Assembly (NCBI RefSeq): GCF_001613325.1
Contig: NZ_BDCD01000002.1
Span: forward strand, 496,001 to 560,000
DNA from: Nocardia yamanashiensis NBRC 100130
Lineage (GTDB): Bacteria; Actinomycetota; Actinomycetes; Mycobacteriales; Mycobacteriaceae
DNA length: 64,000 nt
Reading direction: 5' to 3'
Positions 7,821 to 16,436 of the stretch are shown here, piece by piece (position 1 is the first letter of the stretch; every line of letters starts with the position of its first letter). The position numbers were made by a program, and so were the translations under genes. The notes under the pieces are model-generated. The model had not been told where the DNA came from, searched no databases, and saw only the letters and a program-made list of their open reading frames with translations.

Positions 7821-8873
7821 CTACGCGATGAAACTAGTCGAGACCGGCGACTGGCCCGCCGGGGGAGGCGGCGGCGGATCGTCGGACCGCTCGCCGCGGC
7901 GCGCCAGCCAGATCCGGAACTGGGACAGCCGGGTGGCGCGGGCGGGCCAGAACTCCTGCACGCTGGCATTGAATTCGGCCCCGAGAATCACGGCGAAACC
8001 CAGAAAGAAGGTGAACAGCAGGAAGGCGATGGGGGTGGCCAGCGCGCCGTAGCTGATGCCGGTCTTGGTCACCCAGGCCAGGTATCGGCGCAGGCCCTCG
8101 CTGGCGGTCATGAAGAACACACCCGCCACCAGCGCCCCGCCGAAGAGCCGATGCCAGGGCAGGGTGCGGTGCAGCGCCAGCTTGTACAGCGTGGTCAAGC
8201 CGATGATCAGCAGGAATCCGGTGCCGGGGTAATAGAAGGCGTCGATCAATCGCAGCCCGGGTTCGCGCCAGCCCGAAGGCAATACGCGCCCGACCAGACT
8301 GGGCCCCAGCGCCACCAGCGGCAGGATCAGCACCGCCGCGATCAGGAAGCCGACATACAGCAGCAGGGCGAAGATGCGCTGCCAGACGGGATGGCGGGCG
8401 GTCGCCTGCCCGTGCGCCGCGGTGATGGCGTCGACGAAGGTGGCCATCGCCGAGGAGCCGGCCCACAGCGAGAGCACGAAACCCACCGACACCACGCCGC
8501 CGTGCCCGCGTTGCAGCACGTCGACAACGGTCGGCCCGACCAGATCGTCGACCACGCTGGGACTGAACAGCTTCCGGGCAAAGGCGATGATCTTGGTTTC
8601 CACGATGTTCACCGTGTTCGGCCCGAACCAGTGCCCGACGTAGCCGAGGCTGCCGAGCAGGCCGAGCAGCAGCGGGGCCAGCGACAGCGTCTGCCAGAAG
8701 GCCGCGGCGGCGGATTTGGCGAATATCGAATCGTCCCAAGCCTTCACCGCGACGTGCACGATCAGCTCCCAGGTGCGCTGCCCGGCGTGGCGCAAACGTG
8801 TGACTATGCGCACGGCGGGCGCGTCCGGCGCGGGCGCGTCGGGGTGTCGCGGGGGGTGATCCTGCTCGTTCAT
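7821..8873 (-). CDS. YihY/virulence factor BrkB family membrane protein
   Basis: About 350 residues with six hydrophobic segments in the middle (for example FALLLYVGFLIAAVLILPLV, TGFLLIIGLTTLYKLAL, GALVAGVFFMTASEGL, PIAFLLFTFFLGFAVILGAE). AAAAFWQTLSLAPLLLGLLG near the first helix and the FNASVQEFWP end are characteristic of the YihY/UPF0761 family, whose function is poorly defined (once called ribonuclease BN in error). Start ATG 8873 is chosen because the preceding in-frame extension is low in coding character; no good ribosome-binding site precedes it. The C-terminal tail is proline-rich. It is divergent from the helicase gene. Confidence 0.87.
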   Translation of the reverse strand: MNEQDHPPRHPDAPAPDAPAVRIVTRLRHAGQRTWELIVHVAVKAWDDSIFAKSAAAAFWQTLSLAPLLLGLLGSLGYVGHWFGPNTVNIVETKIIAFARKLFSPSVVDDLVGPTVVDVLQRGHGGVVSVGFVLSLWAGSSAMATFVDAITAAHGQATARHPVWQRIFALLLYVGFLIAAVLILPLVALGPSLVGRVLPSGWREPGLRLIDAFYYPGTGFLLIIGLTTLYKLALHRTLPWHRLFGGALVAGVFFMTASEGLRRYLAWVTKTGISYGALATPIAFLLFTFFLGFAVILGAEFNASVQEFWPARATRLSQFRIWLARRGERSDDPPPPPPAGQSPVSTSFIA

Positions 8874-9020
8874 GGTGGCTACAGCATCGCGTACCAGGGT
8901 TTCGAATGGGTGTGGACCCGCGCTGTGTTGTGGCGCACTTGTGCCGTGTGTGTCGTGGCGCACTACAAGAGGCTGTGTCGGATTGGAAAGCAGTCGGTCC
9001 CGGTCGCTAATCTCTACCGA
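8874..9020. promoter_or_regulatory. Divergent intergenic region with a direct repeat
   Basis: This 147-base gap separates the divergent YihY and helicase genes and must hold both promoters. It contains the 10-base direct repeat GTGGCGCACT at 8930-8939 and 8955-8964, spaced 25 bases start to start. The repeat may be an operator; no LexA-type GAAC/GTTC box is present. No promoter hexamers could be assigned with confidence. Confidence 0.3.
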
Positions 9021-10727
9021 GTGACTTCGGGTGGTGGCGGTTCGTTACGTGCATGGCAGCGCAGGGCACTTACCAAGTATCTGACGACCAAGCCTCGCGA
9101 TTTCCTCGCCGTCGCTACGCCAGGTGCCGGTAAGACGACGTTCGCGCTGCGCGTGGCCGCCGAATTGCTGGCGGACCGCACGGTCGATCAGGTGACGGTG
9201 GTGGCGCCGACCGAGCACCTCAAACACCAGTGGGCGGCCTCGGCCGCGCGCAACGGGATTCAGCTGGACTCGAACTTCTCCAACTCGACCGGGTCGACGT
9301 CCTCGGACTATCACGGCGTGGTCGTCACCTATGCGCAGATCGCCTCGCATCCGTTCAAGCACCGGGTGCGCACCGAGAACCGGCGCACGCTGGTGATCAT
9401 GGACGAGGTCCATCACGCCGGTGACGCCAAGAGCTGGGGCGAGGCGGTCGAGGAAGCGTTCGGCGATGCCACCCGGCGGCTGTCGCTGACCGGTACGCCG
9501 TTCCGGTCCGACGATTCCAAGATCCCGTTCATCGTCTACGAACCCGACGAGTCCGGTTTCGAGAAGTCGCGCGCCGACCACACCTACGGGTATTCCGAGG
9601 CGCTGGCCGACGGCGTGGTGCGGCCGGTGGTGTTCCTCGCCTACTCGGGTGAGGCGCATTGGCGGGACAGTGCGGGCGAGGAGTACTCGGCCCGGCTCGG
9701 TGAGCCCCTGGATGCCGCGCAGACCGCGCGCGCCTGGCGCACCGCGCTCGATCCGGCCGGCGACTGGATGTCGAAGGTGCTGACCGCCGCCGACACCCGG
9801 CTGCGTCAGTTGCGCGCCACCGGTATGCCCGATGCGGGCGGGCTGGTCATCGCCACCGACCAGGACAAGGCGCGTGATTACGCCGAACTGCTGGAACACA
9901 TCTCGGGCAGCAAACCGACCGTGGTGCTCTCCGACGATCCGGGTTCCTCGGATCGCATCGAGGAGTTCAGCAAGAACACCGATCCGTGGATGGTGGCCGT
10001 CCGCATGGTGTCCGAGGGCGTCGACGTGCCGCGCCTGGCGGTCGGCGTGTACGCCACCAGCGCTTCCACCCCGCTCTATTTCGCCCAGGCCATCGGCCGA
10101 TTCGTGCGTGCGCGCAAATCGGGTGAGACGGCCAGCGTCTTCCTGCCGTCCGTTCCGGTGCTGCTCGATCTGGCCGCTCAGCTGGAAGTGCAGCGCGACC
10201 ATGTCATCGGCAAACCGCATCGGGAGGCGAGCTCGCTCGAGGACGAGCTGCTCACCGACGCCAACAAGCAGAAGGACGAACCGGGCGAGGAGGAGAAGAA
10301 GTTCGTCGCCCTCGCCGCCGACGCCGAACTGGACCAGGTCATCTACGACGGCGACTCCTTCGGCACCACCACCTTCTCCGGCAGTGACGAGGAAGCCGAC
10401 TACCTCGGCATCCCCGGCCTGCTGGACGCCAGCCAGATGCGCGCCCTGCTCAACGAGCGCCAGGCCCGTCAGATCCAGGACCGCAGCGCCCGCCCCGTCG
10501 AATCCGGCCCCCAGGTGGCGGCCGCCGCCGAACGCGCCGCCACCTCCGACCGCCTCGGCGAACTCCGCCGCGAACTCAACTCCCTGGTCGCCATGCACCA
10601 CCACCGCACCGGCAAACCCCACGGCGTCATCCACGGCGACCTACGCCGCGAATGCGGCGGCCCCCCAACCGCTCTCGCCACGGCAGACCAGCTCACCGAA
10701 CGCATCGCCGCCCTGCGCCGCCTCTGA
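9021..10727 (+). CDS. Superfamily 2 DEAD/DEAH-box helicase
   Basis: A 568-residue helicase. Walker A is ATPGAGKTTFAL (about residues 34-45), Walker B DEVHH, motif III LTGTPFRSDDSK, and the C-terminal RecA domain has EGVDVP and AIGRFVRARKSGE (motif VI). A long acidic C-terminal stretch (KQKDEPGEEEKKF) and a C-terminal helical part follow. The order fits the type III restriction/RAD25-like SF2 helicases widespread in actinobacteria, probably acting on DNA. Start GTG 9021 is the last in-frame start before the conserved LRAWQRRAL motif; the upstream open frame antisense to the YihY gene is not coding. Confidence 0.88.
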   Translation: MTSGGGGSLRAWQRRALTKYLTTKPRDFLAVATPGAGKTTFALRVAAELLADRTVDQVTVVAPTEHLKHQWAASAARNGIQLDSNFSNSTGSTSSDYHGVVVTYAQIASHPFKHRVRTENRRTLVIMDEVHHAGDAKSWGEAVEEAFGDATRRLSLTGTPFRSDDSKIPFIVYEPDESGFEKSRADHTYGYSEALADGVVRPVVFLAYSGEAHWRDSAGEEYSARLGEPLDAAQTARAWRTALDPAGDWMSKVLTAADTRLRQLRATGMPDAGGLVIATDQDKARDYAELLEHISGSKPTVVLSDDPGSSDRIEEFSKNTDPWMVAVRMVSEGVDVPRLAVGVYATSASTPLYFAQAIGRFVRARKSGETASVFLPSVPVLLDLAAQLEVQRDHVIGKPHREASSLEDELLTDANKQKDEPGEEEKKFVALAADAELDQVIYDGDSFGTTTFSGSDEEADYLGIPGLLDASQMRALLNERQARQIQDRSARPVESGPQVAAAAERAATSDRLGELRRELNSLVAMHHHRTGKPHGVIHGDLRRECGGPPTALATADQLTERIAALRRL

Positions 10728-10770
10728 CCACGGGGAAGAGGCGCGCCGGAACTACGAGCGGAAGGCTCGG

Positions 10771-11073
10771 TCAGAGGACGACGGATAGGTCGACCGCGAC
10801 CCGGTCGCCCGCCGCGAGCCCTTCGGCGATGCGCACCGGCTTCTTGACCGGCAGCACATAGGTCGCCCGCTTACGATCCGGGAACAGCGAAGTGGCCCAG
10901 CGGCTCTCGCCGATCACCACCCGCACCCGGACCGACCCGAACCCACCGGCCTGCGTGCCGTAGCGCTCCTCGATCTCGTCCGCGATAGCCTCCGGCAAGC
11001 TCAGGAAATGCCACGACGCGGGCCCGTCGTGCTCCCAGATCTCAGCCGAGAAGGAGTATCGCGCAGTCGCCAT
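10771..11073 (-). CDS. DUF1905 domain protein
   Basis: A 100-residue protein beginning MATARYSFSAEIWEHDGPAS and containing WHFLSLPEAIADEIEERYG, GFGSVRVRVVIGESRWATS and YVLPVKKPVRIAEGL, which are the conserved blocks of the small beta-barrel DUF1905 family. Family members are sometimes fused to YdeI-like OmdA domains; here the domain stands alone. Start ATG 11073 is selected because family proteins begin at the same distance from FSAEIW. It is convergent with the helicase gene and in the same direction as the lipoprotein gene upstream. No biochemical function is known. Confidence 0.85.
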   Translation of the reverse strand: MATARYSFSAEIWEHDGPASWHFLSLPEAIADEIEERYGTQAGGFGSVRVRVVIGESRWATSLFPDRKRATYVLPVKKPVRIAEGLAAGDRVAVDLSVVL

Positions 11074-11128
11074 AGGGGCGACGGTAGCGAGACGGTCCGA
11101 CAGGTTCACCCGGTCGCGGGCGGTCCGC

Positions 11129-11596
11129 CTACTTCTCGCAGGCGATGCCGTCGCCGTCGCGGTCCAGGTTGGAGCTGTAGCCGGGGTCGCCGCGGCGCAG
11201 GGGTGCGGCGCCGGCTGCCTTGGCGTCGGCGCACGATTTGTAGCTGACCGAACCCTGACGTGCGGTCGTCTGCGGGGCGGGTGCGACGGCCGGAGCGGTC
11301 GGTACGACAACCGGGGCCGTCGCGGCGGGCGCTTGTGTGGCGGGGGCGGGCGCGGCCTGCTCGGTCGCGGGAGCTTCGGGCGGCGCGGCCACGGTGGACG
11401 GAATCGCCACGGTGGTGGTGGTTTTCGCGGTGGTGATCGGTGCGGTGATGGGGTTCGCGACAGTCGTGCGCGGCGTGCTGGTCGCGGCCGGGCTGCCGCT
11501 GGTGGAGCCGCCGCACGCCGTTAGTAGTGCGACGCCGCCGATCGCCAAGGTGCCGAGTGCGAGACGCTGCCGGAGCGTCGACTGCCGAACTGTCAT
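11129..11596 (-). CDS. Excalibur calcium-binding domain lipoprotein
   Basis: A 155-residue secreted lipoprotein. The signal peptide ends in the lipobox LLTAC (Cys near residue 28), followed by a long Ala/Pro/Thr-rich spacer and a C-terminal excalibur domain: SYKSCADAKAAGAAPLRRGD then SNLDRDGDGIACEK, with the DxDxDGxxC calcium-loop pattern. Such domains bind Ca2+ and are common on actinobacterial surface proteins. The spacer probably crosses the peptidoglycan/arabinogalactan layer. It lies alone; its start ATG 11596 is well placed for the signal peptide. Confidence 0.92.
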   Translation of the reverse strand: MTVRQSTLRQRLALGTLAIGGVALLTACGGSTSGSPAATSTPRTTVANPITAPITTAKTTTTVAIPSTVAAPPEAPATEQAAPAPATQAPAATAPVVVPTAPAVAPAPQTTARQGSVSYKSCADAKAAGAAPLRRGDPGYSSNLDRDGDGIACEK

Positions 11597-11779
11597 ACCG
11601 TTTCCCCAAGATCGAATGGGCGCGACCTGGAATGGATGCGGGTGGATCGTCCCCCGACTCCCGCATCGGTCGCGGCGGTCACTCTGCCACGCGCGAAACC
11701 CTCGGGCACCGGGAGTTCTGCCGATAGCCCGAGGTTGGCACGGAATGTCGGTCGGCGCGTAAAGAGTTGCAGGCCACGG

Positions 11780-12547
11780 TCAGCGGGCGAAGTAGCGGCC
11801 CGGGGTGACGCCGACATCGCGGCGGAAGGCGGCTACGTAGGCGCTGGGGGTGGCGTAGCCGACTCGTTCGGCGATGCGGGCGATGGGCAGGCCCTCGGCC
11901 AGCAGGGGCAGGGAGGCGGCCAGCCGGATCTGGGTTCGCCACTGGCCGAAGGTGATTCCGGTGTCGGCGAGAAAGGATCGGGCCAGGGTGCGGGGGCTGG
12001 CGGCGGCGGAGGGGGCGAAGCCTTCGAGGGAGCGGGGGTCGGCGGGGTTGGTGAGGAGAGCTTCGGCGACGTGGCGGGCGCGCGGGTCGATGGGCATGGG
12101 TGCGCCGATGGGGATGACGTCGACCGGGTCGAGCAGGTCGAAGACGACGGCTTCGGCGCGGGCACGCTGATCGGGGCCGGTGGTGTCGGCGGTGAGGTGA
12201 TCGAACAGTTCGTGCAGCAGGGCGCTGACGCGGAGCATGGTCGGCGCGGCGAAACGGATCGGGGTGCGGGCCGGATCCAGGAAGATGCCGCGCATGATCG
12301 CGCCCACGGTGGTGCCGGTGCGGTGCCGGATGCCGCCCGGGATCCAGAGCGCGCGGGTGGGCGGCAGCACCCACTGCCCGCCGCCGGCCTCGACCAATAG
12401 GACACCCCGTGCGGCCCAGGCGATCTGGTGTTGCGGATGTTCGTGCACGTCGAACCAGTGGCCCGCGGGCAGCGCGCCCGCCCCGAACACCATGGCGGTG
12501 GGGCCGCCGGGCACATCCAGCACCCGTGGTTGACCGTTCAGCGACAT
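11780..12547 (-). CDS. AraC-family transcriptional regulator (cupin + HTH)
   Basis: A 255-residue regulator. The first half is a cupin-like sensor domain (HWFDVHEHPQHQIAWAARG, LPPTRALWIPGGIRHRTG), as in AraC regulators that read small inducers. The C terminus has the two HTH units: SPRTLARSFLADTGITFGQW and IARIAERVGYATPSAYVAAF, ending RDVGVTPGRYFAR. It is divergent from the methyltransferase gene, with only about 55 bases between starts, so it may control that gene and itself. Confidence 0.9.
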   Translation of the reverse strand: MSLNGQPRVLDVPGGPTAMVFGAGALPAGHWFDVHEHPQHQIAWAARGVLLVEAGGGQWVLPPTRALWIPGGIRHRTGTTVGAIMRGIFLDPARTPIRFAAPTMLRVSALLHELFDHLTADTTGPDQRARAEAVVFDLLDPVDVIPIGAPMPIDPRARHVAEALLTNPADPRSLEGFAPSAAASPRTLARSFLADTGITFGQWRTQIRLAASLPLLAEGLPIARIAERVGYATPSAYVAAFRRDVGVTPGRYFAR

Positions 12548-12602
12548 GATCTGTCAGTGTAGTCTCTCGCGGTCGCGCGTCGTGCTGCCTAGCGTTGCGG
12601 GC

Positions 12603-13169
12603 ATGGGGATGAACATCTTTCACCAACTGCTCTGCCGCTCCAGTGCCTGGGAGAAGACCAGCGCCACCCGCATCGTGCCGTGGGCGCTGCGCGACCTGGA
12701 TCTGGGCGATAACGCCCTGGAAGTCGGGCCGGGCTACGGCGCGAATATCGCGACCCTGCGCGAACGGGTCCCGGTGCTGTCCGGTCTCGAGATCGATCCG
12801 GCCTTGGCTGCTCGGCTGCGTAAGCGCCGGAGCGGCCAGGTGCGCGTGATCGACGGCGACGGCACCGCAATGCCCTTGCCGGACAAGGAATTCAGCTCGG
12901 TCGTCTGCTTCACCATGCTGCACCACGTGCCCTCGCCCGCACAGCAGGACGACCTGTTCGCCGAAGCCTTCCGCGTACTGCGCCCCGACGGCGTCTTCGC
13001 GGGCAGCGACGGCCTGGACAGCCTCGGCTTCCGCCTCATCCACCTGGGCGACACCTGCGTCCCGGTCCCGCCCGCCACCCTCACCGCCCGCCTGACCCGC
13101 ATCGGCTTCACCGATATCGAGATCGACACCGCCCCAACCATGTTCCGCTTCCGCGCCCGCCGTCCTTGA
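12603..13169 (+). CDS. Class I SAM-dependent methyltransferase
   Basis: A 188-residue Rossmann-fold methyltransferase. Motif I is ALEVGPGYGANIATL, the acidic residue of motif II is in GLEIDPALAARL, then VIDGDGTAMPLPDKEFSSVV and FTMLHHVPSP (motif IV region), and FRVLRPDGVFAGSD. It matches the Methyltransf_11 type acting on small molecules or lipids; substrate unknown. Start ATG 12603 or ATG 12609; neither has a clear ribosome-binding site, so the message may be nearly leaderless. It is divergent from the AraC gene. Confidence 0.88.
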   Translation: MGMNIFHQLLCRSSAWEKTSATRIVPWALRDLDLGDNALEVGPGYGANIATLRERVPVLSGLEIDPALAARLRKRRSGQVRVIDGDGTAMPLPDKEFSSVVCFTMLHHVPSPAQQDDLFAEAFRVLRPDGVFAGSDGLDSLGFRLIHLGDTCVPVPPATLTARLTRIGFTDIEIDTAPTMFRFRARRP

Positions 13170-13185
13170 GGCCCACGCGGGCGGA

Positions 13186-13740
13186 TCATCCGCCGAAGAA
13201 CGCTGCCGGGTCCAGGACGTCGATCGGGGTCCAGCGCGGGGGTGTGACCGTAGCCTCCGTCTCGGCGTCGGGTGTTCCGCCGCTGCGGTAGCCCTGGAGA
13301 TCCAGTGCCAGCCAAGGGTTTTCGTCCACGCGCTGGGCGAGCGTGTACAGCAGGACGATCACGTGCAGGCAGCGGTCGTTGCGGGCGCGGCACGAGCAGT
13401 CGGAGGCGACGAGGCGCGGGGTCACCGTGATCCCCGCGTCGGAGACGGCGGTGCGGAGCTCATCGCTCAGGGTGAGGGTGCCGGGCGGGATGAGCTCGTT
13501 CAGTGCCTCGACGGTCGCGCGGCCCAGCGGCGCGAATTCGAGGTGGATGACCGAGGCTTCCGAGCCGCGATGCAGGTGCGCGCGCACCGTGGTTCCGCTG
13601 ATCTCCAGCTGCGGTGCGACATTCCGGGCGACGCTGCGGGCGCGGGGGAGCAGCGGTTCCGGTTTGCTGAGTTTCAGCGGTTCGGCCAGCCGGACCCAGT
13701 CCATGCCCCAGCGGGTGTAACCGAAGTCGTTGTCGGGCAT
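13186..13740 (-). CDS. SWIM zinc-finger protein, partner of SNF2 helicase
   Basis: A 184-residue protein with a SWIM-type zinc motif CSCRARNDRCLH (C115, C117, C124, H126) in the middle and no other recognised domain. SWIM domains bind DNA or proteins and are frequently encoded beside SNF2-family helicases. Its start lies one base after the helicase stop (TGA-G-ATG), so it is the second gene of a two-gene operon and likely translationally coupled. A joint role in DNA repair or remodelling is the natural inference; the partner protein has no SWIM motif of its own that I can see. Confidence 0.87.
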   Translation of the reverse strand: MPDNDFGYTRWGMDWVRLAEPLKLSKPEPLLPRARSVARNVAPQLEISGTTVRAHLHRGSEASVIHLEFAPLGRATVEALNELIPPGTLTLSDELRTAVSDAGITVTPRLVASDCSCRARNDRCLHVIVLLYTLAQRVDENPWLALDLQGYRSGGTPDAETEATVTPPRWTPIDVLDPAAFFGG

Positions 13741-13741
13741 C

Positions 13742-15517
13742 TCAGTTGCCTCGCTTCCGGCGTAGCAGTTCGAGGAGTCGTTCGTCGTCGAGCCGGGCCA
13801 GTTCGGCGATGCCGGCGGTATCGGACAGGTCGGTGAGCGCCGATTTGCGATCGTGCATGCCCGCGATATGTTCCTCGATGGTGGTGCCCGAGGTCAGCGT
13901 GGTCACGGTGACCGTGCGGGTCTGCCCGATGCGGTGCGCGCGATCCGACGCCTGCGCCTCGACGGCGGGATTCCACCAGCGATCGAAGTGGATGACGTCG
14001 GCGGCCCGGGTGAGGGTGAGACCGGTGCCCGCCGCGCGCAGGCTGAGGATCAGAATCGGTGGGCCGCCGGGGGATTGGAACCGGGTGACGATATCGGTCC
14101 GCTCGGCCTGATTCAGCCCGCCGTGGAAGAACGGTGCCGCCACCCCGAGCTCCTCGGCGCAATACCGGACCAGCAGTTCCCCGGTGCGCCGGTACTGCGT
14201 GAACACCAGCGTGGGCGCGTCCGCCTCCAGATTGTTGGCCAGGATGTCGGCGCACACATCGAATTTGCCCGAGCGCCCGGTCAATTCGTCCAGCTCACCG
14301 GTGATCAGCCCCGGGTGATTGCACACCTGCTTGAGCTCGGTCAGCACCGCCAGCACCCGCGTATGCCGTTGCGCCCCACTGCCGAACCCTTCGGCTTCGG
14401 CGCGATCGAGCAGCTGATCGTAGAGTTTCTCCTGCTCGCCGGTGAGGTCGCACACCAGGTCGGTGTGGATCTTGGGCGGCAGCGCGGCCGCGACCTGGGC
14501 TTTGCGCCGGGCCAGCAGGATCGGTTCCAGGGCGTCGCGCAGCCGGGTCACCGCCGCGGCCGATCCTTCGTGAATGGGTTTCACGAACCGCCGCCGGAAC
14601 TGCGCCTTGTGCGTGAACGCCTGCGGCACGACCAGATTCAGCAGCGCCCACAGTTCGTCGAGATGGTTCTCCACCGGAGTGCCGGTCAGCGCGACCCGCG
14701 CGTCGGCGGTGATGGCCCGCGCCGCCTTCGAGACCTGGGTGCGCGGATTCTTCAATACCTGCGCCTCGTCGAAAACCACACTCGTCCAGTGCTGCCCCGC
14801 CAATCCCTGCCCGTGCCCGCGCAAGGTCGGATACCCGGTCACCACCACCGTCCCCGCCGCGGCCGCGGGCAGTTCCCCGCCCCGCCAGGCCACGGCGCGC
14901 AGTCCCGGTGCGAAGCGCTGGATCTCGTGCACCCAGTTGCCGACCAGCGAGGTCGGGCACACCACCAGCTGGGCACCGTCGCCGGCCCGCCCGAGCAGAT
15001 ACCCGATCGCCTGCACGGTCTTGCCCAGACCCATCTCGTCGGCCAGCACCGCTCCGCCGTGCACGGCCACGGTCTCGCGCAGCCAGGTGATGCCGCGCGC
15101 CTGATACGGCCGCAGCTCGGCCTTCAGCCCGGTGCGCAGTTCCGCGCTGACGGCCAGGGTGTCCCGCAGGGCTCGTACCGCCCGCGCGGCCGACACGATT
15201 GCGGTCCCGGCGGCATTGGGCACCGCGTGCGCGGCGGGCGGCAGGTCCGCCGGATCGATCTCCCCGTCGAAGGCGTTTCGCCACAGGCGAACCGATTCCC
15301 CCGCCTCGGGCAGGGTGAGCGCCGGGAACCGATCCGCTTCCACGAGTGCGCATTCGACCTCGCTGACCGCGATCCCGTCCGCGGCCGGGATCGCCAGGGC
15401 GATCGAGTCCCGCTCACCGAGACCTCCTGGCGGCTTTCCTGGCCCGTGACCGGTCCAGGTCCACAGCGCGAACATATGACGATCGGGCAGGTAGGTGGCT
15501 TGCAGGGTGGTCGGCAC
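13742..15517 (-). CDS. SNF2-family DEAD-box helicase (RapA/HepA-like)
   Basis: About 591 residues. Motif I is DEMGLGKTVQAIGYLLGRAG, motif II VVFDEAQVLKNP (DEAQ box), motif III LTGTPVENHLDELWALLN; the helicase C-terminal domain has LVFTQYRRTGELLVRY and QASDRAHRIGQTRTVTV (motif VI). SNF2 ATPases translocate on double-stranded DNA to remodel or displace bound proteins. Start GTG 15517 (VPTTLQATYLPDRHM) follows AAAGGG; an in-frame ATG at 15652 would add 45 residues of poor coding character. It is first in an operon with the SWIM protein. Confidence 0.9.
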   Translation of the reverse strand: MPTTLQATYLPDRHMFALWTWTGHGPGKPPGGLGERDSIALAIPAADGIAVSEVECALVEADRFPALTLPEAGESVRLWRNAFDGEIDPADLPPAAHAVPNAAGTAIVSAARAVRALRDTLAVSAELRTGLKAELRPYQARGITWLRETVAVHGGAVLADEMGLGKTVQAIGYLLGRAGDGAQLVVCPTSLVGNWVHEIQRFAPGLRAVAWRGGELPAAAAGTVVVTGYPTLRGHGQGLAGQHWTSVVFDEAQVLKNPRTQVSKAARAITADARVALTGTPVENHLDELWALLNLVVPQAFTHKAQFRRRFVKPIHEGSAAAVTRLRDALEPILLARRKAQVAAALPPKIHTDLVCDLTGEQEKLYDQLLDRAEAEGFGSGAQRHTRVLAVLTELKQVCNHPGLITGELDELTGRSGKFDVCADILANNLEADAPTLVFTQYRRTGELLVRYCAEELGVAAPFFHGGLNQAERTDIVTRFQSPGGPPILILSLRAAGTGLTLTRAADVIHFDRWWNPAVEAQASDRAHRIGQTRTVTVTTLTSGTTIEEHIAGMHDRKSALTDLSDTAGIAELARLDDERLLELLRRKRGN

Positions 15518-15653
15518 GCACCCTTTGTATCCAAACGGAAGCGATTCGCGCACATAGCCTGTGGCCCGTGTCACAGCCGGAGTGTCGTCCGCGTCATTCG
15601 ATTCGGCTATGACCGAGTTCGTGCCGTGTGCCGATTGTGTCCGGAAACGCAAC

Positions 15654-15680
15654 AGCGGGCGACCTATTCGGTCGCCCGCT
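15654..15680. terminator. Hairpin, probable terminator of the DUF7455 gene
   Basis: Perfect 11-bp stem AGCGGGCGACC (15654-15664) / GGTCGCCCGCT (15670-15680) with a TATTC loop. It lies between the DUF7455 stop and the SNF2 helicase start, both on the minus strand, and on the plus side is followed by GCCGGGTTTT. It can act in either direction. Confidence 0.7.
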
Positions 15681-15772
15681 GCCGGGTTTTCTGTTGGGAA
15701 GATGAAATTGTTCGAGCGGGCACTCGAGGTCCTGACTACCGATGAACGGTCTCCTCGAGCTTGGAGGAGCTG

Positions 15773-15967
15773 TTAAAGCGCCGGTGCCGACTCCGTGTCG
15801 ATCACGGCTTCGAGCTCACGGAGACGATCCATGTGCTCATTGGCGTGATGCTGGCAGAAGAGCAACTCGCCACCCGCGGGAAGGGTTGCGCGCACGCGCG
15901 CAGCCGCCCCGCAGCGGTCGCAACGATCGACCGCGGTCAGTGGGGTGCTTGTCAGGGTTCCTGGCAT
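15773..15967 (-). CDS. Small zinc-ribbon-like protein, DUF7455 family
   Basis: A 64-residue protein, MPGTLTSTPLTAVDRCDRCG then ATLPAGGELLFCQHHANEHM. The CxxC and CxHH pattern would bind one zinc ion. Very similar small proteins are widespread in actinobacteria and are annotated as DUF7455; function unknown. It has its own hairpin downstream, so it is monocistronic. Start ATG 15967 fits the usual family length. Confidence 0.85.
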   Translation of the reverse strand: MPGTLTSTPLTAVDRCDRCGAAARVRATLPAGGELLFCQHHANEHMDRLRELEAVIDTESAPAL

Positions 15968-16264
15968 GACTCCTCCGTCCTGGCTCCTGGTGCTCGCACA
16001 CCATTCGCCTGGTGTGGGGGTTCGCGATCCACTTCGCGAACCTCGCTACCGCTACTTCCCAGCAGTGGTTGATGACTACTCTGTCAGACGTTCGGCGCGC
16101 GGTCTTTGTTCCCGTGGAGTTTCCCGTGTGTTTTCAGTAACACGACCTGGTATTTCGCTGAAAGCGAACAGGCCCGGGCAATTACCCCACGAAGCCCCTT
16201 CGGGCTCCCGCACCGGCACGCTGATCGAGTTGTCTACCGGGAGACTACCCGTGACCCCCGACAC

Positions 16265-16288
16265 TCACACTCCGATTCGGGAGTGTGA
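16265..16288. repeat. Perfect 9-bp inverted repeat
   Basis: TCACACTCC (16265-16273) pairs with GGAGTGTGA (16280-16288) across the loop GATTCG. No T-run follows. It lies about 150 bases upstream of the copper-chaperone-like gene and could be an operator or an RNA hairpin. Confidence 0.6.
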
Positions 16289-16376
16289 CCGTGGCGCCAG
16301 CAAACCGTAATCAAGGGCGCTGGATCGATCGCCCGCTTCCGCGCCGCGATCGCTTGCGTTCCGCCGCGCTGCTAAA

Positions 16377-16391
16377 TACGGTAGGGGGGTA
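16377..16391. promoter_or_regulatory. Candidate copper-responsive operator (weak)
   Basis: TACGGTAGGGGGGTA lies 46 bases before the start of a CopZ-like gene. The right half GGGGTA matches the half-site of CsoR/RicR-type operators (TACCC..GGGTA), while the left half TACGG is degenerate. Assignment rests on position and the half-site only. Confidence 0.35.
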
Positions 16392-16436
16392 GGGTTTGAG
16401 GCGCGGGCCGAGGGGCGCCGCGGAAAGGGAGTCGCG

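Larger units (their letters stand above)
15968..16436. other. Gene-free stretch upstream of the DUF7455 and copper-chaperone-like genes
   Basis: About 470 bases with no ORF I would accept. It must hold the divergent promoters. It contains a perfect hairpin (16265-16288) and a G-rich operator-like element (16377-16391), both listed separately. Base composition is less GC-rich than the flanking genes. Confidence 0.6.

Noticed and set aside
8930..8964. LexA box or SOS control for the helicase gene
   Set aside because: The repeat GTGGCGCACT is direct rather than inverted and no GAAC-N4-GTTC site is present.
13853..15745. 630-codon plus-strand open frame over the SNF2 helicase
   Set aside because: Antisense mirror of the helicase; the real frame has all helicase motifs.
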